Positions 42,932 through 51,980 are shown, numbered from the stretch's first letter. The stretch is DNA of 64,000 bases from Kribbella voronezhensis (GCF_004365175.1 NZ_SOCE01000001.1:2095154-2159153); one strand, 5' to 3'. The notes: a model not told the origin generated them from the sequence alone. Program-made: numbers and translations.

Positions 42932-44391
42932 GAGCCTGCCTTCTTCGGAGTGCGAGGTTTCTTCCGGCCGCGCGCAGCACGGCTCCTGCTCCCCTTGGTG
43001 GTGTCCAGCAACTCGTCCAGCGCATCGGTGACGCACTGGGCGAAGACGACGAGGTCCGGCATCGCGGTCCGGTCCGCGTTCAGCCCGAACGAGACCTTGC
43101 CGTCGTACGACGTGACGCCCACGGACAGACCTTGCCCCGGCATCAGCGGCACTACCGGGTACGACGCCAGCATCGGCGCGCCTTGTGCGTACAGCGGGAA
43201 CTGCGGCCCTGGCACGTTCGTGATCACCACGTCGTCGATCGGCCGGACGGTCGCCGTGGCGACCCGGGCGGCAAGCGCGTGCAGCGTGGTCGGCGCGAAC
43301 CCGGCGATCCCGACCAGCGAGCGGGCGCTGACCGCGCGACCGGTGTCCTTGTGCACCTTGGTCTGGTAGGAGATCTGGTGCAGTCGCATGACCGGCGAGT
43401 TCTCCCCGACGGGCAGGTTCACCGTCGAGGCGATCACCCGCGAGCCGAGCGAGGTCGGCTCCTCGTCATCGTCGTCGCGGATGCTCACCGGAACCACCGC
43501 GCGTACGCCGCGGGTCGGGCTGACCGACTCGCCCCGGGTCATCATCCAGGCGCGCAGCGCGCCCGCGACGACCGCCAGGACGACGTCGTTGACCGTGCCG
43601 CCGTGCATCGCGCGGACCGTCCGGTAGTCCTCGAGCTCGGTCTGGACCGTGCTGAACCGGCGCTGCCCGGACGTCTTCACATGCAGCGAAGACTCCTGGA
43701 CATGCCGTTGCGCGACCACCGAACCGACCACGTCGCCGAGCACCTCGCGGACCGAGGTCGATCCGGTCAGGCTGGCCATCTCGGCGCGCGCCAGCTCCAG
43801 CACCGCGGCCGGATGACGGGTCGCGTCGGCGAACACACCGGCGAGCAGCTCGAGCGCGGACGGCGGATGGGCCGGCTGCCAGGTGTCGGTCGGGGTGTCG
43901 CGCGGATGCGCGGTGGAGTCGAGCACCACCTGGCCGATGTCGACCGTACTGTTGCCGTCGACAAGTGCCTGGTGCGACTTCGCGATGATCGCGAACCGGT
44001 CTCCCTGCAGGCCCTCGACCAGGTACATCTCCCACAGCGGCCGGGCCCGGTCGAGGCGTCTGGACATGATCCGGGCGACCAGCTCGAGCAACTGGGCATG
44101 TGTGCCGGGGCGGGGCAGGGCGGACCGGCGTACGTGGAAAGTCAGGTCGAAGTCCTCGTCGTCGACCCAGATCGGACCGGCGAACCGGCCCGGGACCTGC
44201 TGGATCCGCTGCCGGTACCGCGGGACGAAGGCGATCCGGTCCCGGATCAGCGCGACCAGGCTCTCGTAGTCGAAGCCGTCGTCACCGTGCACCGGCGGCT
44301 CGAAGATGTCCACCGTGCCGACGTGCATCGGCGTTGCCGCGCTCTCGGCCTTCAGAAAGGTGAGGTCCAGCGATGTCAACCGGTCCGGCAT
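42928..44391 (-). CDS. WS/DGAT-family acyltransferase (active-site variant)
   Basis: Wax-ester synthase/diacylglycerol acyltransferase of 487 residues; relatives join acyl-CoA to alcohols or diacylglycerol for storage lipid. The start MPDRLTSLDLTFL is the family's usual one, preceded by GGGAGGA. The active-site motif HHxxxDG reads KSHQALVDG, with Gln in place of the second, catalytic His. Other blocks are intact, such as GTVNDVVLAVVAGALR and TNVPGPQFPLYAQGAPM. Activity may be changed or lost, or this could be a paralog class with its own substrate. The C-terminal basic tail is unusual: RSRAARGRKKPRTPKK. Confidence 0.88.
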   Translation of the reverse strand: MPDRLTSLDLTFLKAESAATPMHVGTVDIFEPPVHGDDGFDYESLVALIRDRIAFVPRYRQRIQQVPGRFAGPIWVDDEDFDLTFHVRRSALPRPGTHAQLLELVARIMSRRLDRARPLWEMYLVEGLQGDRFAIIAKSHQALVDGNSTVDIGQVVLDSTAHPRDTPTDTWQPAHPPSALELLAGVFADATRHPAAVLELARAEMASLTGSTSVREVLGDVVGSVVAQRHVQESSLHVKTSGQRRFSTVQTELEDYRTVRAMHGGTVNDVVLAVVAGALRAWMMTRGESVSPTRGVRAVVPVSIRDDDDEEPTSLGSRVIASTVNLPVGENSPVMRLHQISYQTKVHKDTGRAVSARSLVGIAGFAPTTLHALAARVATATVRPIDDVVITNVPGPQFPLYAQGAPMLASYPVVPLMPGQGLSVGVTSYDGKVSFGLNADRTAMPDLVVFAQCVTDALDELLDTTKGSRSRAARGRKKPRTPKKAGS

Positions 44392-44646
44392 CCGGGTCCT
44401 CCCTGTCCTGGTCGTTCTTTGTGCAGTCACCCTAACCGGGTCCGCCGACAGCGGCTCGCGACCTGGCCTGCCACACTGGCTCCGCGTGGCGACTGTCGCC
44501 CTCAGCGATCGTGACAGAACCGATGGTGCATACCGGGAACACTGGACCGGGCACGTTCGTCAGGCAAGAGGGCGTGCTGCACGCCCTGACCACTGAACCG
44601 TTGTGTTGCTGTTGTCTGAATCTCTGGTGAAAGGGCCCCTCGTCTC

Positions 44647-45138
44647 ATGCGTTCGACGCTCTCCCACGGCACCGCGCTCGCGCTCCTGCCCGCTCTCGGC
44701 ATGCTCGTCCTGGCCGGCTGCGGCGGTTCCGACAGCGGTTCGAGCCCCAGCCCGTCGAACACGCCGACATCGGTCCCGACCTCCGTCCCCACCTCGGCGC
44801 CGACCTCCGCGCCGACGCCGGGTGGCCCCAAGACGGACACACCGTCGAACACCGCCGACCCGTCCCATGACCAGGCCGACGTGACCATCAACGTCACCGT
44901 TGCCAACGGCAAGGTCAGCCCGAGCGGCGCCTCCATCAAGGTGGCGGCCGGCCAGAGTGTCCTGGTCACCGCGGTCTCCGACACGGAAGAGGAACTGCAT
45001 ATCCACGGGTACGACAAAGAGCTCGAGCTCTCACCCGGCAAGACGGCCTCGGTCAAGTTCACCGCGAACATGAAGGGCACCTTCGAGGTCGAGACGCACA
45101 AGAGCGGCAAGCTGGTCGCCAAGCTCGTCGTCTCCTGA
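44647..45138 (+). CDS. Cupredoxin-like lipoprotein
   Basis: Exported lipoprotein of 163 residues. The lipobox LVLAGC places the lipidated Cys at about 25. A Ser/Thr/Pro linker with repeats (PTSVPTSVPTSAP) spans 26-75. The C-terminal about 90 residues form a cupredoxin-like beta-sandwich: EEELHIHGYDKELELSPGKTASVKFTANMKGTFEVETHKSGKLVAKL. Two histidines (LHIHG) and one in ETHKSG could bind copper, but the usual Cys-His-Met trio is absent. It lies 9 bp from a polytopic membrane protein on the same strand, a likely partner. Confidence 0.86.
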   Translation: MRSTLSHGTALALLPALGMLVLAGCGGSDSGSSPSPSNTPTSVPTSVPTSAPTSAPTPGGPKTDTPSNTADPSHDQADVTINVTVANGKVSPSGASIKVAAGQSVLVTAVSDTEEELHIHGYDKELELSPGKTASVKFTANMKGTFEVETHKSGKLVAKLVVS

Positions 45139-45147
45139 TCCGCCGTG

Positions 45148-46473
45148 ATGCCTCTTCTCCTGCCGCTCCACGGGATCGGCGGCCGCCAGGACCTGCCCAT
45201 TCCGTTCGGCCTCGCCGTCGGTGGCGCGGCGGTGGCGATCGCGCTGTCGTTCGTCATCCTCGGCTTCGCCTGGCGCAATCCGAAGTACCGCGGCAACGCC
45301 TCCGGCAAGCCGTTGCCGGAGGCAATCACCCGGACGGTCGACTCGAGCGGGTTCCGCTGGTTCGTCCGGATCGTCGGGCTGGCCACGTTCCTGTACGCGA
45401 TCGTCGCCCTGATGTTCGGTGTCGACCGGCTGACGAACCCGATCTTCGGCTTCATCTACATCCTGGTCTGGGTCGGCCTGGTACCGATCTCGCTGCTGCT
45501 CGGCCCGGTCTGGCGCACGCTGAACCCGCTCCGCACCCTGCACCTGCTGCTCTCGAAGGCGCTGCGGCAACCGCCGTCGAAGGGGCTGTTCGAACTGTCG
45601 CCGCGGCTCGGACTCTGGCCGGCCGCGCTCGGCATCTTCGCCTTCACCTGGCTCGAACTGGTCGCCCCCGACCGCGCCACGCTGCCGGTCCTGCAGGGCT
45701 GGCTCGCCCTGTACGTCGTGATCACCATGTTCGGCGCCATCCTGTTCGGGGACCGCTGGTTCTCCACCGCTGACCCGTTCGAGGTCTACGCCACCCTGAT
45801 GGCCCGGTTGTCTCCGTGGGGCCGCCGTACCGACGGCGCGCTGGTGATCCGCCGCCCGCTGGAGAACCTGGACGGCCTGAAAGCACAGCCCGGCCTTGTC
45901 GGCATGGTGGCGGCACTACTCGGCTCCACGGCGTACGACGGCTTCTCCAACTCGACGGCCTGGATCGGCTGGGCGCAGAACACCGACTACTCGATGACGA
46001 CCCTCGGCACGCTCGCGCTGATCTGCTTCATCCTCTTCGTGCTGGTGACGTACTCGAGTGCCACGCTGCTGGCCGGCCGGTTGTCGAGCAGCTCACGTAC
46101 CTCGCTGCCGGGGTTGTTCGCGCACTCCGTCGTCCCGATCGCCTTCGGGTACGTCGTGGCGCACTACCTCACCTTGTTCATCCTCGAAGGCCAGCGGACC
46201 CTGATCTACCTCAGCGACCCGCTCAGCAACGGCGCCAACATCTTCGGCACCGGACTCCTCGGCCTCAACACCTCGATCACCAATCACAGCACGACAATCG
46301 CGGTGATCCAGGTGCTCGCGGTCGTCGGCGGTCACCTCATGGGCGTCATCTCCGCCCACGACCGAGCAGTAGCCCTCTTCCCCCGCCACAAAGCCCTAGC
46401 CGGCCAACTCCCCCTCCTGGTAGTCATGGTCGGCTACACAGTGGGCGGCCTGATCCTGCTGTTCTCTGCTTAG
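45148..46473 (+). CDS. Polytopic membrane protein downstream of a cupredoxin lipoprotein
   Basis: Integral membrane protein of 441 residues with about 9-11 hydrophobic helices. I know no mechanism for it; I recall similar actinobacterial proteins carrying the database label 'fenitrothion hydrolase', but I cannot confirm that, nor any activity. The N-terminus PLHGIGGRQDLPIPF and the late EGQRTLIYLSDP stretch are striking. It follows the cupredoxin lipoprotein by 9 bp, in the same operon, which suggests a redox or metal-handling membrane complex. GTG 45145 is an alternative start. The stop meets the next convergent gene. Confidence 0.83.
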   Translation: MPLLLPLHGIGGRQDLPIPFGLAVGGAAVAIALSFVILGFAWRNPKYRGNASGKPLPEAITRTVDSSGFRWFVRIVGLATFLYAIVALMFGVDRLTNPIFGFIYILVWVGLVPISLLLGPVWRTLNPLRTLHLLLSKALRQPPSKGLFELSPRLGLWPAALGIFAFTWLELVAPDRATLPVLQGWLALYVVITMFGAILFGDRWFSTADPFEVYATLMARLSPWGRRTDGALVIRRPLENLDGLKAQPGLVGMVAALLGSTAYDGFSNSTAWIGWAQNTDYSMTTLGTLALICFILFVLVTYSSATLLAGRLSSSSRTSLPGLFAHSVVPIAFGYVVAHYLTLFILEGQRTLIYLSDPLSNGANIFGTGLLGLNTSITNHSTTIAVIQVLAVVGGHLMGVISAHDRAVALFPRHKALAGQLPLLVVMVGYTVGGLILLFSA

Positions 46474-46724
46474 TACTGGGCGCCTGGCTTCGGGACGTCG
46501 TGGGCCAGGTCGTAGGAGTAGTCACCGTCGTACTCCGGTGTGGCGGTGGCGACGGCCTCGCGCTGCGCGGCGTCACGTGGAGTCTCGGCCGGGCCTCCGA
46601 CGCCTGCCTCGTGCGCAAGGTCGTAGGCGAAATCATGGCCGAGGTCCGGAGCGGGCTCCTTGACCACCTCTGGATCCAGCCGCGGATCTGTCGCCGGGCA
46701 CGGCTCGAACGCTTGATCACTCAC
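46470..46724 (-). CDS. Small acidic protein with a repeated YDLAH motif
   Basis: Protein of 84 residues, from GTG 46724 with a strong GGAGGGGG 6 bases before it. It starts inside the end of the mannosyltransferase gene and is likely translated with it. It carries two similar segments, HDFAYDLAHEAG and GDYSYDLAHDVP, spaced about 34 residues apart. No transmembrane helix or known domain. Function is unknown. It converges on the polytopic membrane protein with a short overlap. Confidence 0.7.
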   Translation of the reverse strand: MSDQAFEPCPATDPRLDPEVVKEPAPDLGHDFAYDLAHEAGVGGPAETPRDAAQREAVATATPEYDGDYSYDLAHDVPKPGAQY

Positions 46725-47958
46725 CACTGACCCCCTCCGGTCGGTTCCGTCCAGTATGAGCCACCGCGGGTTTCGGCAGGTTGCGGCTGGTGAAGGCCAG
46801 CAGGAGAAAGGCAAGCATGCCGAGGATCAGGTGCGAGTTGCCGGGGATGGACTGCCAGAAGCTCCAGGACAGCTCGCGGTCGTCGCGGAACGGGACCCAC
46901 CAGATCGAGCGCAGTACGAACAGCCCGTACCAAAGGACCCCGGTGACGACCGCCGGGTTCAGGCCCCACTGCCGGTTGACCGCGCGGATCAGGCTGACGC
47001 CGAGCGGGATGATCCACACCCAGTGGTGGCTCCACGAAACCGGCGACGCGTACAGGACGGCCAGCGCCATCACGGAGATCGCCGTCACGCGCTCGTCGGC
47101 CAGCCAGAACCGGCGCGCCAGCCACAGCACGGCGAGGCCGAAGACGGCCGACAGCACGAACCACGTCGGCTCGACCCAGGACGAGTCGTCGCCGAGCCGA
47201 CTGAGGAACCCCATGAACGACTGGTTGCCGGTGTAGGCCAGCCCGCCGACCCGGTTCGCGTCGCGGATCACGACGGTCCAGTAGTGCCAGGACTGGTTCG
47301 GCACCACGGCGAACCCGATCGCCATCGTGGCCAGCAACCCCAGTACGGCGTTGCGGAAGGCGCGCCACTGCTTCGTGATCAACAAGAAGGCCAGGAACGG
47401 CAGCGGCGTCAGCTTCACCCCGATCGTCACGCCGACCCAGAACCCGCGCCACTTCGCTCCGGCCGGCCGGATCAGATCCAGCAGAATCATTGCCGTCAGC
47501 AACAGGTTGATCTGGCCGAACTGCAGCGTCTGCCAGACCGGCTCCAGCAGCAACGACGCGGCCGTCAGGGCAACGAGGATGACCACCCGCTTGCGCTCGG
47601 GGAAGTACGACCATGCCGACGCCGGCAGGCTGTTGCGCCAGATCGCGGCGATGCAAAGCACTGAGAGCGTCGTCCAGGCGACGAGCGCGACGCCCCACGG
47701 AACCGCCGCGAGCGGCAGCATCGCGATCGCCGCGAACGGCGGGTAGGTGAAGGGCAGACCCGAGCCCGCGAGCTTGGCGTCGTACAGGGATCCGCGATCG
47801 AGCAGCACCGAGCCGCCCATCCGGTACACCCGCAGGTCGATCATCCCGTCGAACAGCCCGTACGCCCAGGCGCCGAGCGCGACCAGGGCCGCGCAGACGA
47901 GGACGCCGATGACGATCCGGCGCGGATTGGCGGTTCGTACAGTGGTGGTCACGCTCAC
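46717..47958 (-). CDS. GT87-family mannosyltransferase (DUF2029)
   Basis: Membrane glycosyltransferase of about 413 residues with around ten hydrophobic helices, of the family that adds mannose from polyprenyl-phosphate-mannose to envelope glycans. Landmarks are the DLRVYRMGG region just after the first helix, the LPFTYPPFAAI motif and QFGQINLLL. GTG 47958 overlaps the HAD hydrolase stop (GTGA). The small acidic protein gene overlaps its own end. Mannan-type envelope glycans are suggested. Confidence 0.87.
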   Translation of the reverse strand: MSVTTTVRTANPRRIVIGVLVCAALVALGAWAYGLFDGMIDLRVYRMGGSVLLDRGSLYDAKLAGSGLPFTYPPFAAIAMLPLAAVPWGVALVAWTTLSVLCIAAIWRNSLPASAWSYFPERKRVVILVALTAASLLLEPVWQTLQFGQINLLLTAMILLDLIRPAGAKWRGFWVGVTIGVKLTPLPFLAFLLITKQWRAFRNAVLGLLATMAIGFAVVPNQSWHYWTVVIRDANRVGGLAYTGNQSFMGFLSRLGDDSSWVEPTWFVLSAVFGLAVLWLARRFWLADERVTAISVMALAVLYASPVSWSHHWVWIIPLGVSLIRAVNRQWGLNPAVVTGVLWYGLFVLRSIWWVPFRDDRELSWSFWQSIPGNSHLILGMLAFLLLAFTSRNLPKPAVAHTGRNRPEGVSGE

Positions 47959-48611
47959 GTCAGCTCTACTCCGAACACCGATTCCAGTTCCTGCCGCGTC
48001 TGTTCGTACGACGTGTGGTGGACCGCGGTCATGCCGAGTTCGCGGGCACCGACGACGTTCGGCTCCATGTCGTCGATGAAGACGCACTCGGCCGGGGCCA
48101 GCCCGATCCGCTCGGCGGCAAGCAGGAAGATCTCCGGCTCTGGTTTGCGCAGGCCGACCTCGCCGGAGATGACGATCTCGTCGAACATCCCGTCCCAGGT
48201 TTCGCGGGGATAGGAGTTGCCCCACGAGTTCGACAACAGCGCGGTCCGGATGCCGATCGCCCTCGCCCGGCGGATCAGTGCCGACATCTGCGGCTGGTGC
48301 TCGAAGTGCGCGAACATCCGCTCGATCAGTCCTTCGGCAGGCACGTTGGTGCCGTCCTCGCGGACCAGCAGGGCGGCAAGTTTGCGCTCGAAGTCCGGTA
48401 CGGCGAGCTGCCCGCGTTCCAGCGCGTGGATCGGGTTGACCTCGGCCTCGACCGGGCTGGCGCCGAGCCAGCCGACCATCGCGCGGTAGTACGCGTCGAA
48501 GTCGAGACCGTCCAGGTCAGCCCAGCGACGTAGCGCCTCGTCGAGACCGGAAGTGAGCACTCCACCCCAGTCCACCAGCAGGCCACGCGGCACAGGCTTG
48601 TCGTCAGACAT
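47955..48611 (-). CDS. HAD-superfamily hydrolase
   Basis: Phosphatase-like enzyme of 218 residues. Motif I is LLVDWGGVLTSG, with the catalytic Asp but Gly-Gly in place of the Asp-Gly-Thr; motif II ALLSNSWG, the lysine in GLRKPEPEIF and the acidic motif FIDDMEPN are in place. This DxGG variant is found in HAD-IA subfamily members acting on small phosphorylated sugars or in epoxide-hydrolase-like forms. It overlaps the mannosyltransferase gene (GTGA), so it may prepare or trim the sugar phosphate used there. Confidence 0.88.
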   Translation of the reverse strand: MSDDKPVPRGLLVDWGGVLTSGLDEALRRWADLDGLDFDAYYRAMVGWLGASPVEAEVNPIHALERGQLAVPDFERKLAALLVREDGTNVPAEGLIERMFAHFEHQPQMSALIRRARAIGIRTALLSNSWGNSYPRETWDGMFDEIVISGEVGLRKPEPEIFLLAAERIGLAPAECVFIDDMEPNVVGARELGMTAVHHTSYEQTRQELESVFGVELT

Positions 48612-48701
48612 GCGCGCAAGACTACTCAGGACAAACAGTCCACCTTGCCCCCGGTCAAGCGCCGCACTACGGAACCCAAGCGTCGCAATGGGCGGTGAGT
48701 G

Positions 48702-49490
48702 TCAGTTGTCGTAGTCGATGGTGGTGTCGCCGGAGGACGATTTGGCTCTGATTTCGCGGGCGGACGCCGGGTCGGTCTTCACGGTGGTCTGTTCGTCGCC
48801 ACTGCTCGTCTTGGCGTCGACCTTGTAGGTCTCGGAGCCGTTCGGCAGGTGGATCTCGACGTCGCCCGAGCTGGTCTGCGCCTCGACTTGCTGCGGTGCC
48901 AGGTCGAAAGCCAGCTCTACATCGCCGGAGCTGCTCTGCCCGGTCACCGCGGAGGCGCTCAGGTTCTCCCCCTTGATGCTGCCGGACGACGATTTCAGCG
49001 TCACTTGACCGCCGATGTGGTCCACGGAGATGCGGCCCGACGACGTCCGCACTGTCGCGCCGCCGGACAGCTCACTGACCTTCAGATCGCCGCTGCTGCT
49101 CTCGATCGTGACCTTCAGGTCCTTCGGCACGGTGATCTCGTAGTGGGTGTCGCACCCGAAGGAGAGGAACCCGCAGCCGGTGTCCTTCAACTGCAGCTTG
49201 CCGTCGCTGTAATCCTCCTTCGGATCCGAGCCGAACAGGTTCCGGTTGTACTTCCTGCTCACGGTGACCTCGGAGACGTCACCGGTACGCAGCTCCACGT
49301 CGGCCGAGACCGCCTGGATCGTGATCGCGTTGTTCTCCACCTGGTACGAGCCGTTGCTCGTCCGGCTGTCGTCGGTGAGACCGGTCAACGCCCAGTACAC
49401 CCCGCCGAGGATGAGGGCGACCGAGATCGCGATGCCGTATCTGCGCTCGGTGCTCATGGTGCCGGCCGGTCGGCCCTGGACCTCGGACAT
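48702..49490 (-). CDS. DUF4097 beta-helix protein with a single transmembrane helix
   Basis: Protein of 262 residues. A transmembrane helix is near 18-38, after which the rest is outside. The outer part is a run of short beta strands ending in SSSGD or SSGD turns (at least seven: ESSSGDLKV, RTSSGRISV, KSSSGSIKG, QSSSGDVEL, QTSSGDVEI, KTSSGDEQT, KSSSGDTTI), the pattern of DUF4097. Such repeats form a small right-handed beta-helix. Two cysteines in GCGFLSFGC form a likely disulfide. Function is unknown. Upstream there is a 120-bp gap with no strong signal. Confidence 0.85.
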   Translation of the reverse strand: MSEVQGRPAGTMSTERRYGIAISVALILGGVYWALTGLTDDSRTSNGSYQVENNAITIQAVSADVELRTGDVSEVTVSRKYNRNLFGSDPKEDYSDGKLQLKDTGCGFLSFGCDTHYEITVPKDLKVTIESSSGDLKVSELSGGATVRTSSGRISVDHIGGQVTLKSSSGSIKGENLSASAVTGQSSSGDVELAFDLAPQQVEAQTSSGDVEIHLPNGSETYKVDAKTSSGDEQTTVKTDPASAREIRAKSSSGDTTIDYDN

Positions 49491-49610
49491 GCTTCTCCCC
49501 TGGTGCTGCGTGGTGCCGGAGCCACTGGCGGTGCGCTCCGTACCGACGGTGCTGGTGGGGTCAACCCTGGCATATCCCGGGCCACTTGTCGGTGGGGTTT
49601 ACCCCCATCT

Positions 49611-50879
49611 TCAACTGAGGAGATCCGCCGTAACCCCGGCTGCCAACCCTTGCATCGCCTTGCGCAGCTTGCTCGATTTCGCCGCATCGGCCAGGCTGCG
49701 CCCGTGCGCCGTCGCGGCATCACAGGCCGCCTGGTCGAACGGCAGCAGCGCGGCGGCCTGCACACCGGCGTACCGGCTGAGGGCCTCGGCGACGGCGTCG
49801 GCCGGGGCGTTGCCCAGTGGGCCGGATCGGAGCCGGTTGACGACGACCCTTGGATTCGCCGAGGGCACGGCCGCGCGCAGCTCGTGGAGTGCCCTGATGA
49901 GGCGGGTCAGGCCGATCGGGTCCGCAGTACCGACGACTACGACTTCATCGGCCTCTTCGAGCGTTGCCAGAGTTGCGCCGTTGCGGCGGGGTGCGAGCGT
50001 GTCGAAGGAGATCTCCTCATCGCTCTCGATACAGAAGCCTGCGTCGACAACGGTGCATGGAGCGAGCATCCGGGCTGTGAGCCATACCGACTCGATCGCT
50101 GTCGGCCGCAGCTCGGTCCACCGATCGGCGCGGCTCAGTCCGGTCAGCACCAGGAGATGCGGGCTGAGTTGGCGTGCGTGGCGTGCGAGCACGGTGACAT
50201 CGAGCGATCCGCCACCAGCTGAGCGGGCAGCAGCGGCCAGCCCGGAGGTTTCGTCGAGCATGCCGAGCTGCTGCGCCACGGTCCCGCCGTACACGTCGGC
50301 ATCGGCAAGCAAGGTGGGCATCCCACGTGCCGCCAACTCCGTGGCCAACCCGACCGCGACCGTACTACGGCCTGGTGCGCCCGTTGGTCCCCAGACGGCG
50401 ATCACCCGGCCGGTCCCTTCGCCGTACGGGCGGGGCGGCTCGTTCGGCGGGGTGTCGCCCTGGTACGGCACGAATCCGCCGGCGAAGTGGGAGACGGTCG
50501 CCGGTGGGCCCGACTCGACCGCGTCGACGATCGCCCGGCCGAGGTCTTCGGCACTGACGTCCGCCGGGAGAATCCGCTCGATGCCCATCCGGCTGAGGCG
50601 GTCCTCACCGCCGGCGAACTCGCCGTTGTCCGATGGATCGACCATGGCGACCACCGCGATTCGCCGGGAGTGCAGCGCGGCTACAGCGTCGGAGGTCAAC
50701 CGTGGAAGGTCTTCTGCGAGCAGCACTGCCCTGGCCTGCCCGCTGGCGGCGGCTGCCATCACATCGGCGATGTCGACACATCTGCGAACGATCCGGATGC
50801 CCGGAGCGCGTTCGGCCCGGCGTACGACGTCAGCCTCCCAGGGTGCACCGGTCACCGCGAGGAGGAGCGGAACCGCCAT
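49611..50879 (-). CDS. CpaE-like ATPase (MinD/ParA superfamily, Walker A variant)
   Basis: Cytosolic protein of 422 residues. The first about 130 residues resemble a receiver-like domain; the rest is a MinD/ParA-type ATPase. The deviant Walker A reads GPTGAPGRSTVA with Arg in place of the usual Lys, and the switch region is DADVYGGTVAQQLGML. Related CpaE proteins place Tad/Flp pili at the pole. It overlaps the CpaB-like gene (ATGA), the same pair as in Tad loci, but no pilin, CpaF ATPase or TadB/C gene lies in the window. The longer open frame is a shadow; ATG 50879 is the true start. Confidence 0.88.
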   Translation of the reverse strand: MAVPLLLAVTGAPWEADVVRRAERAPGIRIVRRCVDIADVMAAAASGQARAVLLAEDLPRLTSDAVAALHSRRIAVVAMVDPSDNGEFAGGEDRLSRMGIERILPADVSAEDLGRAIVDAVESGPPATVSHFAGGFVPYQGDTPPNEPPRPYGEGTGRVIAVWGPTGAPGRSTVAVGLATELAARGMPTLLADADVYGGTVAQQLGMLDETSGLAAAARSAGGGSLDVTVLARHARQLSPHLLVLTGLSRADRWTELRPTAIESVWLTARMLAPCTVVDAGFCIESDEEISFDTLAPRRNGATLATLEEADEVVVVGTADPIGLTRLIRALHELRAAVPSANPRVVVNRLRSGPLGNAPADAVAEALSRYAGVQAAALLPFDQAACDAATAHGRSLADAAKSSKLRKAMQGLAAGVTADLLS

Positions 50880-51595
50880 CAGCGGCCTCGCCGGACGAGC
50901 ACCGGCTCGCCTGTGCTCATCGCTGCCAGCGCGGCAGGAAGCTTGGGCAGATCCGCAGGATCGAGGCCGACCAGGACCTGCCGACGCGCGGATCCACCGG
51001 CCACGCCCTTGACCGAATCGACCTGGACCACACGGATGGTGTCCCACAGCTTCTTGGCTGGTTGCTCCGCGTCTTTGGGGACGACCCAGACATCCACCTG
51101 ATCACCAGCGGCGGTGTCGCCGGGCAAGCGACCGGCCGCGATGGACAGCGGCAACTCGGTGCGGTCGTTCTCGGTCTGGGTGACGGCGGCTTCACGCGGT
51201 ACGAACTCGCCTGCTCCGACTGACCTGACGATCACCAGGCCCTTCAGGTTCGCGGCTGCGTCGACGTACCGACCGGCTTCCTCGCTGGTGGTGAAGCGGA
51301 CCCGGACAGAGGTGAGGTCGTCGCTGGTGAGCTTCGTGCCGGCCGGGAGATCGCGGTCGGCGGCCCAGACGGTCGTCGTGTCGTCCGCGGACGCGAGCAG
51401 CTTGGCACCCGCCAGCGCGGTGATCGCCACCAGCAGCACGCCGAGGACGAGCCTGCCGTCCTTCCACCGGGCCCGCCGGTTCCGCACGGTCGGGATCGAC
51501 GGTGCGGCGAATCCGCTCCGCACCGCTGGATTGTCGGCCACTCGAACTCCCCAGTCATTCGCTGTCATCGCTTGGTCGCGCTCAGAGAGCGTCAT
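50879..51595 (-). CDS. CpaB-like SAF-domain membrane protein
   Basis: Protein of about 238 residues with one transmembrane helix near 51-71 and an outer SAF domain (VWAADRDLPAGTKLTSDDLTSVRV), as in Tad-pilus CpaB/RcpC assembly proteins. The rest is a second conserved outer domain. Its stop overlaps the start of the CpaE-like gene, so they are made together. The start is ambiguous: ATGs at 51595 and 51568 and a TTG at 51655 are in frame. It is divergent from a small DNA-binding protein 136 bp away. Confidence 0.84.
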   Translation of the reverse strand: MTLSERDQAMTANDWGVRVADNPAVRSGFAAPSIPTVRNRRARWKDGRLVLGVLLVAITALAGAKLLASADDTTTVWAADRDLPAGTKLTSDDLTSVRVRFTTSEEAGRYVDAAANLKGLVIVRSVGAGEFVPREAAVTQTENDRTELPLSIAAGRLPGDTAAGDQVDVWVVPKDAEQPAKKLWDTIRVVQVDSVKGVAGGSARRQVLVGLDPADLPKLPAALAAMSTGEPVLVRRGR

Positions 51596-51731
51596 TCTGC
51601 CGTGTCCGCCGGTTCTCCGCAGATCGTCATCCACAGCCTGCGCCGCTGTGGACAAACTGGCTCATCCGGAGGCCAACCGTGGCAAACTGAAGCAAGCAGC
51701 TCCAGTCCACTCCCTCCCGAAAGGGCGGCGC

Positions 51732-51980
51732 ATGCCGGCACCGCGCTTCCTCCAGCTCTCCGACGTCGCGGAGGTGCTGAACATCTCCGCCAACCAGGTG
51801 TACGCACTGGTCCGCCGCGGTGACATCCCCGCGGTGAAGATCGGCGGTCGCGGTCAGTGGCGGGTGGAGTCGTCCGAGCTGGAGAAGTACATCGAGCGGC
51901 TCTACACCGAGACCAAACAATTCATCGACACCCACCCCTTCGGCGAAGAAGCCGACCTCCCCGAAGACGCCAACACCTGA
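51732..51980 (+). CDS. Small helix-turn-helix (excisionase/MerR-like) protein
   Basis: DNA-binding protein of 82 residues. The core QLSDVAEVLNISANQVYALVRRGDIPAVKIGGRGQWRVESSELEKYIE (about 8-55) is the winged-helix of the excisionase/MerR family. GAAAGGG lies 8 bases before the ATG. No integrase is nearby, so it is probably a regulator rather than an excisionase. It is divergent from the CpaB/CpaE-like genes, the most likely targets. The longer frame upstream is a shadow. Confidence 0.88.
   Translation: MPAPRFLQLSDVAEVLNISANQVYALVRRGDIPAVKIGGRGQWRVESSELEKYIERLYTETKQFIDTHPFGEEADLPEDANT

Noticed and set aside
48702..49400. Repeated short motifs at 48.7-49.4 kb
   Set aside because: They are the SSSGD turns of the DUF4097 protein, a known fold feature.
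51732..51980. Excisionase-like gene as a sign of an integrated element
   Set aside because: No integrase, attachment repeats or change in composition were seen; the protein fits a general regulator.
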